This document shows positions 59,418 to 64,000 of a DNA stretch of 64,000 nt, one piece after another; position 1 is the first letter of the stretch; each line of letters opens with the position of its first letter. Origin of the DNA: Pontibacter ruber. Its GTDB lineage: Bacteria > Bacteroidota > Bacteroidia > Cytophagales > Hymenobacteraceae. The position numbers were made by a program, and so were the translations under genes. The stretch lies in the NCBI RefSeq assembly GCF_023630205.1, contig NZ_JALPRR010000005.1:62001-126000 (forward strand). Direction: 5' to 3'. A model generated the notes under the pieces. The model was not told the origin of the DNA and searched no databases. It saw only the letters and a list, made by a program, of their open reading frames with translations.

Positions 59418-59512
59418 AATGATTAATGAATAATGGGTAATGAATAATGATGGTCTCTTTCAGAATCAGAAGAGAAATCAACAATCAGCCATTTAACAAT
59501 TTAGCAATTCAG
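59418..59512. repeat. Degenerate word spacer between fadN and fadA
   Basis: Two word blocks: 59418-59450 (TAATGATTAATGAATAATGG, GTAATGAATAATGA) and 59477-59512 (ATCAACAATCAGCC, ATTTAACAATTTAGCAATTC). The second block shares words with 14059-14094. Confidence 0.6.
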
Positions 59513-59516
59513 AGAT

Positions 59517-60695
59517 ATGAATAATGCCTATATCGTAGCCGGATTTCGTAGCGCCGTTGGCAAAGCCCCGCGTGGCGTTTTCCGCTTCACCAGACCCGAT
59601 GACCTGGCCGCTGACGTTATCAAGCACCTGCTGGCTTCTGTGCCTGCCTTAGACCCGGAGCGTGTGGATGACCTGATCGTGGGTAACGCGGTACCGGAAG
59701 CAGAGCAAGGCCTTCAGATCGGTCGTATGATCTCGCTGCTGGCCTTGCCAATGTCGGTGTCAGGTATGACGGTAAACCGTTACTGCGGCTCCGGCCTCGA
59801 AACCATTGCCATTGCCTGTAACAGAATCACCGCAGGTATGGCCGACTGTATCATTGCCGGTGGTACCGAGTCGATGTCGATGGTACCGACTGTTGGCTGG
59901 AAAACGGTACCTAACTATAAAATTGCCAAAACTAACCCGGAGTGGTACCTGAGCATGGGACTTACCGCCGAGGCAGTTGCCCAAGATTATAGCGTATCGC
60001 GTGAGGATCAGGATGAGTTTGCCTATAACTCACACCAGAAAGCAATCAACGCCATCCAGAATGGCTACTTCAAAGACCAGATCGTACCGATAACGGTAGA
60101 GGAAACCTACGTGGACGAGAGTGGCAAAAAGAAAACCCGCACCTACGTAGTAGATACCGACGAAGGTCCGCGTGCCGATACTTCCATAGAAAAGCTGGCA
60201 AAATTGAAGCCGGTATTTGCAGCCAACGGTACGGTAACGGCCGGTAACTCTTCCCAGACATCAGACGGTGCTGCTTTTGTTGTGGTGATGAGCGAGCGCA
60301 TGGTAAAAGAGCTGAACCTGGAGCCGATTGCCCGATTGGTAGCCTACGGCACCGGTGGTGTAGACCCACGCATCATGGGTATGGGCCCGATTGCCGCTGT
60401 GCCGAAGGCGCTGAAAATGGCAGGCTTGTCACTCAACGACATCGACCTGATCGAAATGAACGAGGCTTTCGCGGCACAGTCTATCGCGGTTATGCGCCAC
60501 CTTGACTTTGATCCTGCTAAACTGAACGTGAGCGGCGGTGCTATTGCTTTAGGGCACCCGCTGGGTTGCTCCGGTGCGAAGCTAAGCGTGCAGCAGTTCA
60601 GCGAACTGCGCCGCCTCGGCAAGAAGTATGGCATCGTAACAGCCTGCGTTGGCGGTGGTCAAGGTGTGGCAAGTGTCTACGAGCTATTGAAATAG
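59517..60695 (+). CDS. fadA: Acetyl-CoA C-acyltransferase (3-ketoacyl-CoA thiolase)
   Basis: A 392-residue thiolase that releases acetyl-CoA in the last step of the beta-oxidation cycle. The nucleophile Cys90 is in VNRYCGSGLE, the second site is GGAIALGHPLGCSGAK, and the C-terminal Cys is in TACVGGGQG; RSAVGKAPRG and NEAFAAQS are also in place. The gap to fadN is 104 bp, filled by a repeat spacer, and the gap to fadE is 42 bp. Confidence 0.95.
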   Translation: MNNAYIVAGFRSAVGKAPRGVFRFTRPDDLAADVIKHLLASVPALDPERVDDLIVGNAVPEAEQGLQIGRMISLLALPMSVSGMTVNRYCGSGLETIAIACNRITAGMADCIIAGGTESMSMVPTVGWKTVPNYKIAKTNPEWYLSMGLTAEAVAQDYSVSREDQDEFAYNSHQKAINAIQNGYFKDQIVPITVEETYVDESGKKKTRTYVVDTDEGPRADTSIEKLAKLKPVFAANGTVTAGNSSQTSDGAAFVVVMSERMVKELNLEPIARLVAYGTGGVDPRIMGMGPIAAVPKALKMAGLSLNDIDLIEMNEAFAAQSIAVMRHLDFDPAKLNVSGGAIALGHPLGCSGAKLSVQQFSELRRLGKKYGIVTACVGGGQGVASVYELLK

Positions 60696-60737
60696 CGAAC
60701 CTAAACTGTATCTAAAATCTTAAAACATACTATTCCC

Positions 60738-62528
60738 ATGGAAACTCAAAATAAGACCGCAACCATCAAAGGGGGGGAGTTCCTGATCAAGGAAACAAAT
60801 CCGCAGGACGTATTTATACCTGCTGAGTTCTCGGAAGAGCAACGCATGATGGCCCAGACCTGTCTGGACTTTGTACGTGAGGAGGTAAATCCGCTGCTCG
60901 ACCGCCTCGACAACCACGAGGAAGGGCTGATGGAAGGCCTGATGAAAAGGGCTGGTGAACTGGGACTGTTTGCAGTGTCAATGCCGGAGCAGTACGGTGG
61001 ACTGAACATGGACTTCAATACCTCGCTGCTGGTAACTGAGTCAGTAGGTGGTGGCCACTCGTTTCCGGTAGCTTTTGCGGCACATACAGGTATCGGTATG
61101 CTGCCAATTTTATACTTCGGTACAGAAGAGCAAAAGCAGAAATACCTGCCAAAGCTAACTTCCGGAGAATGGGCTGCAGCTTACTGCCTCACCGAGCCTG
61201 GTTCCGGCTCCGACGCCTTGGCTGCTAAGACCAAAGCGGTGCTGAATGCAGAAGGAACGCACTACATCCTCAACGGCCAGAAAATGTGGATTACCAACGC
61301 TGGATTTGCGGATGTGTTTATCGTGTTTGCGCAGGTAGACGGCGACAAATTCACTGGCTTTATCGTGGAGCGCGATTATCCGGGACTAAGCCTTGGCAAC
61401 GAGGAGCACAAAATGGGTATCAAAGGCTCTTCTACCCGCCAGGTGTTCTTCTCCGATTGCCAGGTGCCAAAAGAGAACGTGCTGGGCGAAATTGGCAAAG
61501 GCCATTTAATCGCTTTTAACATCCTGAACATCGGTCGTATTAAATTGTGTGCGGCTACGCTGGGAGCTGCTAAAAAGGTGATCGACCTGTCGGTGAAGTA
61601 TGCCAACGAGCGCCACCAGTTCAAGCTGCCAATTTCTAAATTTGGTGCTATCCGTCACAAACTGGCAGAGCAGGCCATCCGCATTTATGCCGTAGAGTCG
61701 GCGCTGTACCGTTGTGGAATGGACATTTACCGCAAAGAGCAGGAGTTGCTGGCAGCAGGTAAAGGCGAAAACGAAGCCATGCTGGGTGCCGCCCGCGAGT
61801 TTGCCGTAGAGTGCGCCATACTTAAAGTGGAAGGTTCTGAGGTACTCGACTACGTGGTAGACGAAGGCGTTCAGATCTACGGAGGCTACGGCTTCTCGGC
61901 AGATTACCCAATGGACCGTGCGTACCGCGACTCCCGCATTAACCGCATTTTCGAAGGTACCAACGAGATCAACCGCATGCTGACCGTGGACATGATCCTG
62001 AAGAAAGCCATGAACGGCGAACTCGACCTGATGGGACCGGCGCAGGCGGTGCAGCAGGAGTTAATGGCAATTCCGGATTTCGGCTCAGAGGAAGAAGGCC
62101 TGTTTGCTGCCGAGCACAAGGCGATTCGTAACCTGAAGAAAGCCATCCTGATGGTAGCGGGCACAGCGGTGCAGAAATATATGGCTTCGCTGGCTAAAGA
62201 GCAGGAGATCCTGATGAACATCGCTGACATGGCCATCAAAACCTACGTGGCAGAATCAACGCTGCTGCGCGTGGAAAAACTGGTAGGAATGCGCGGCGAA
62301 GAGGCCGTTGCCAACCAGATCGACATGGTGCGCGTGGTGGTGAACGATGCTACAGATATTGCCTTCAAAGCAGGTAAAGAAGCGATTGCAGCCATGGCAG
62401 AAGGCGACGAGCAGCGCCTGTTGTTCATGGGCCTGAAGCGCTTTACTAAAAAAGATCTGTACAATACCAAAGAGGCTCGCCGCCGCATAGCAACTGCTAT
62501 GATCGAGGCAAATGAGTTCGTTTATTAA
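60738..62528 (+). CDS. fadE: Acyl-CoA dehydrogenase
   Basis: A 596-residue FAD enzyme for the first oxidation of acyl-CoA. It shows the YCLTEPGSGSDALAAKT FAD/substrate motif (about 148-164), KMWITNAGFAD, KMGIKGSSTRQVFF, and GGYGFSADYPMDRAYRDSRINRIFEGTNEINR (near 378-408, where the catalytic Glu of the VLCAD branch falls). The extra C-terminal ~190 residues, as in Bacillus FadE (YusJ), complete the fadN-fadA-fadE set. Confidence 0.94.
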   Translation: METQNKTATIKGGEFLIKETNPQDVFIPAEFSEEQRMMAQTCLDFVREEVNPLLDRLDNHEEGLMEGLMKRAGELGLFAVSMPEQYGGLNMDFNTSLLVTESVGGGHSFPVAFAAHTGIGMLPILYFGTEEQKQKYLPKLTSGEWAAAYCLTEPGSGSDALAAKTKAVLNAEGTHYILNGQKMWITNAGFADVFIVFAQVDGDKFTGFIVERDYPGLSLGNEEHKMGIKGSSTRQVFFSDCQVPKENVLGEIGKGHLIAFNILNIGRIKLCAATLGAAKKVIDLSVKYANERHQFKLPISKFGAIRHKLAEQAIRIYAVESALYRCGMDIYRKEQELLAAGKGENEAMLGAAREFAVECAILKVEGSEVLDYVVDEGVQIYGGYGFSADYPMDRAYRDSRINRIFEGTNEINRMLTVDMILKKAMNGELDLMGPAQAVQQELMAIPDFGSEEEGLFAAEHKAIRNLKKAILMVAGTAVQKYMASLAKEQEILMNIADMAIKTYVAESTLLRVEKLVGMRGEEAVANQIDMVRVVVNDATDIAFKAGKEAIAAMAEGDEQRLLFMGLKRFTKKDLYNTKEARRRIATAMIEANEFVY

Positions 62529-62553
62529 TTTCTGACAATTCGACCATACTTGG

Positions 62554-62588
62554 AAAGGCTGTCTCTGCAGGAGATAGCCTTTTTTTAG
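62554..62588 (+). terminator. Terminator after fadE
   Basis: A 12-bp stem (62554-62565 with 62571-62582, one G-T pair) with the 5-nt loop TGCAG, followed by a run of T's. Confidence 0.85.
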
Positions 62589-62741
62589 TACAACTCAGGT
62601 GTGGCTCTTGGAGTATATTAGCCATACCTATTTATTCGCACTATATATTTTGTACTATATATTGCTTATACTTACTTATTTTACCGTAATCAATCAGCAG
62701 AATCTCGTATGCTTATTAAAGAGCAGGAATAACCGGAGGGT

Positions 62742-63470
62742 ATGAAGGCAACATGTATAATACCTTGCTATAACGAAGGGGAGCGCATTGCGCAGGTTTT
62801 AGAAGTTATTACCAAAGTAAGAGGTATAACGCAGATCGTTTGCGTAGATGATGGCTCTACTGATGGGACCGCTGACTACATCGAAACCTACTGGCCTGAG
62901 GTTCAGCTTGTGCGCATGCCGTACAACCAGGGTAAGGCTGCAGCAATCGGTCATGGGGTAAAAGCCGTCGAAAATGAGCTCGTGTTGCTGATGGATGCCG
63001 ACCTGCAGGAGCTGAAGCGCGAAGAGATAGAGCACGCCATCGATTCTTTCAGACTACATCCGGCAATCGACATGATCATACTTCGGCGCATCAACTCTCC
63101 GTGGTTTGTGCGCTGGTACCGCAGCGATATCCTGCTATCAGGCGAGCGGCTGCTGCGGAAGTCAGATCTGGAGCAGGTAATGCAGTCGAAAATGAAGCGC
63201 TACCAGTTAGAAGTAGCCATCAACCGCTACATGCTGAAAAACAAAAAAATAGTACGCTGGATGCCGTGGTCTGCCATGAACACCTATAAAGTAGACAAGC
63301 TTGGCATTCTAGACGGCTCTAAAAAGGAGTTCAAGATGTATGTGGAGATCGTATCGTTTGTGGGCTTTACGCACATGATGGTGCAGCTCGCCTCCTTTAC
63401 CAAACGGCTCCACTATAAACCAGAAAGCGCGGCTTACAGGCCACGCTCTCTCAAAAGTCTTGAGTTGTAA
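62742..63470 (+). CDS. Glycosyltransferase family 2 protein
   Basis: A 242-residue GT-A-fold enzyme. The nucleotide-sugar site DDGSTDGT (36-43) follows IIPCYNEGERI, and LMDADLQE (82-89) carries the DxD metal motif. There is no membrane helix, so it is soluble. Unusually for this window there is a clear Shine-Dalgarno GGAGGG just before the ATG. The second half (HYKPESAAY, KRYQLEVAINRYM) is not diagnostic. Its sugar and acceptor are not predictable; it probably helps build a cell-surface glycan. Confidence 0.9.
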   Translation: MKATCIIPCYNEGERIAQVLEVITKVRGITQIVCVDDGSTDGTADYIETYWPEVQLVRMPYNQGKAAAIGHGVKAVENELVLLMDADLQELKREEIEHAIDSFRLHPAIDMIILRRINSPWFVRWYRSDILLSGERLLRKSDLEQVMQSKMKRYQLEVAINRYMLKNKKIVRWMPWSAMNTYKVDKLGILDGSKKEFKMYVEIVSFVGFTHMMVQLASFTKRLHYKPESAAYRPRSLKSLEL

Positions 63471-63479
63471 GTACAAGGT

Positions 63480-64000
63480 TTACTTCAGGGCAAGGCGTAC
63501 CAGTTGCAGGCTGTTTGCCTTCTTGGATGGGCGCACCACTGTTACCATGCTTTTAGGGCTCAGCCATGCAGTGAAGTCCTTTACATAAGCGATATTCTTG
63601 TCGTTCACCACATTCAGGCCAATGGCTTTAGGGGCTTCGGCTTTGCCATCGCTGGTGTTTATGCGGCGCAAGTATAAATCATACTTGCCGTTCAGCTCTT
63701 CCAGCGTCAACAGGTTCAGGGTGTTCTCATTCAGGTTATATTTGTAGGAAATGCCGGAAAATGCCTCGTCAGCCGGTGCTTTCTGGTGCTTCATCAGCAC
63801 AGAGTTCCAGGAGGTGCCCATATACTCGTTGTAAGCGAACAGGTGCAGTTCGCGGGCAAAGTATGGGGAGTTCTCTCCGCCTTCCAGATACTTCTTCTCG
63901 GCTATCACCACCAGTTTCTTCTCCGGGGTAAGTATAAGGTCTGACAGGTAGATGTCTTCCAGGCGGGCTGGTTTGGTGCCGTTGCTTTTATCCAGGGCAT
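63480..64000 (-). CDS. Hypothetical protein, C-terminal part (5' end outside window)
   Basis: The frame is open from 64000 down to the stop at 63480, so the gene continues beyond the window; the GTG at 63911 is not the true start. The visible ~173 residues include ALDKSNGTKPARLEDIYLSDLILTPEKKLVV near the upstream edge, NENTLNLLTLEELNGKYDLYLRRINT, and a C-terminal SLQLVRLALK. Repeated strands with charged loops suggest a beta-propeller or beta-sheet-rich protein, probably exported, but no family is recognised. It is convergent with the glycosyltransferase, 9 bp apart. Confidence 0.75.
   Translation of the reverse strand, partial: ALDKSNGTKPARLEDIYLSDLILTPEKKLVVIAEKKYLEGGENSPYFARELHLFAYNEYMGTSWNSVLMKHQKAPADEAFSGISYKYNLNENTLNLLTLEELNGKYDLYLRRINTSDGKAEAPKAIGLNVVNDKNIAYVKDFTAWLSPKSMVTVVRPSKKANSLQLVRLALK

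Overview
The window looks like chromosomal DNA of a member of the Bacteroidota, most likely Cytophagales/Hymenobacteraceae (a Pontibacter-like organism is my guess; the genus is inference). Pointers are three SusC/SusD pairs, several promoters with the Bacteroidota -7 element TAnnTTTG, few Shine-Dalgarno sites, an ExbB-ExbD-ExbD-TonB-TonB-PstS-TPR operon, and the nadK / beta-barrel / uppS / bamA / Skp gene order. I see no rRNA, tRNA, phage, transposase or CRISPR array.

Layout. 1-13.3 kb: three SusCD nutrient-uptake units on +, the first cut by the window edge; units 1 and 2 are close paralogues with the same 3' end, and units 2 and 3 share a near-identical N-terminal SusC module and long leaders. 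13.3-18.6 kb (-): an RsmI-type methyltransferase, an alpha/beta hydrolase, a small membrane protein, and the pdxJ-mnmH-selD group (vitamin B6 plus selenium modification of tRNA). 18.7-20.6 kb (+): yqeY, cvpA, pabA. 20.7 kb (-): a tiny lipoprotein. 21.1-31.4 kb (+): an envelope-biogenesis run: hydrolase, CBS protein, Omp85-like protein, NAD kinase, two paralogous beta-barrels, uppS, bamA and two Skp/OmpH chaperones, then rluD. 32.6-39.5 kb (-): the TonB energising operon, which would power the SusC transporters. 40-49.8 kb: mazG, glmM, cysteine desulfurase, LOG protein, ferrochelatase, era, der, then three tiny acidic lipoproteins. 49.8-54.3 kb: hypothetical genes, an N-acetylglucosamine-kinase-like protein, a mini cytochrome b5 domain and an arginase-fold protein with lost metal ligands. 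54.6-62.5 kb (+): fatty-acid degradation, fadD-marR-fadNAE. 62.7 kb to the end: a glycosyltransferase and the 3' part of an unknown gene.

The most unusual signals are not genes. First, the heptamer AAGTATA/TATACTT occurs about 90 times by eye (roughly 8 expected by chance), in intergenic DNA, in terminator arms and inside codons, where it forces the pairs Ser-Ile (AGT ATA) and Ile-Leu (ATA CTT). Second, many spacers hold degenerate strings of short words, often as inverted halves, and the same words return at distant loci (19.9/46.2 kb; 45.0/53.1 kb; 14.1/59.5 kb). Third, convergent or gene-end terminators are unusually long perfect hairpins (up to 26 bp).

All functional names come from reading motifs and lengths by eye; no database search was possible.
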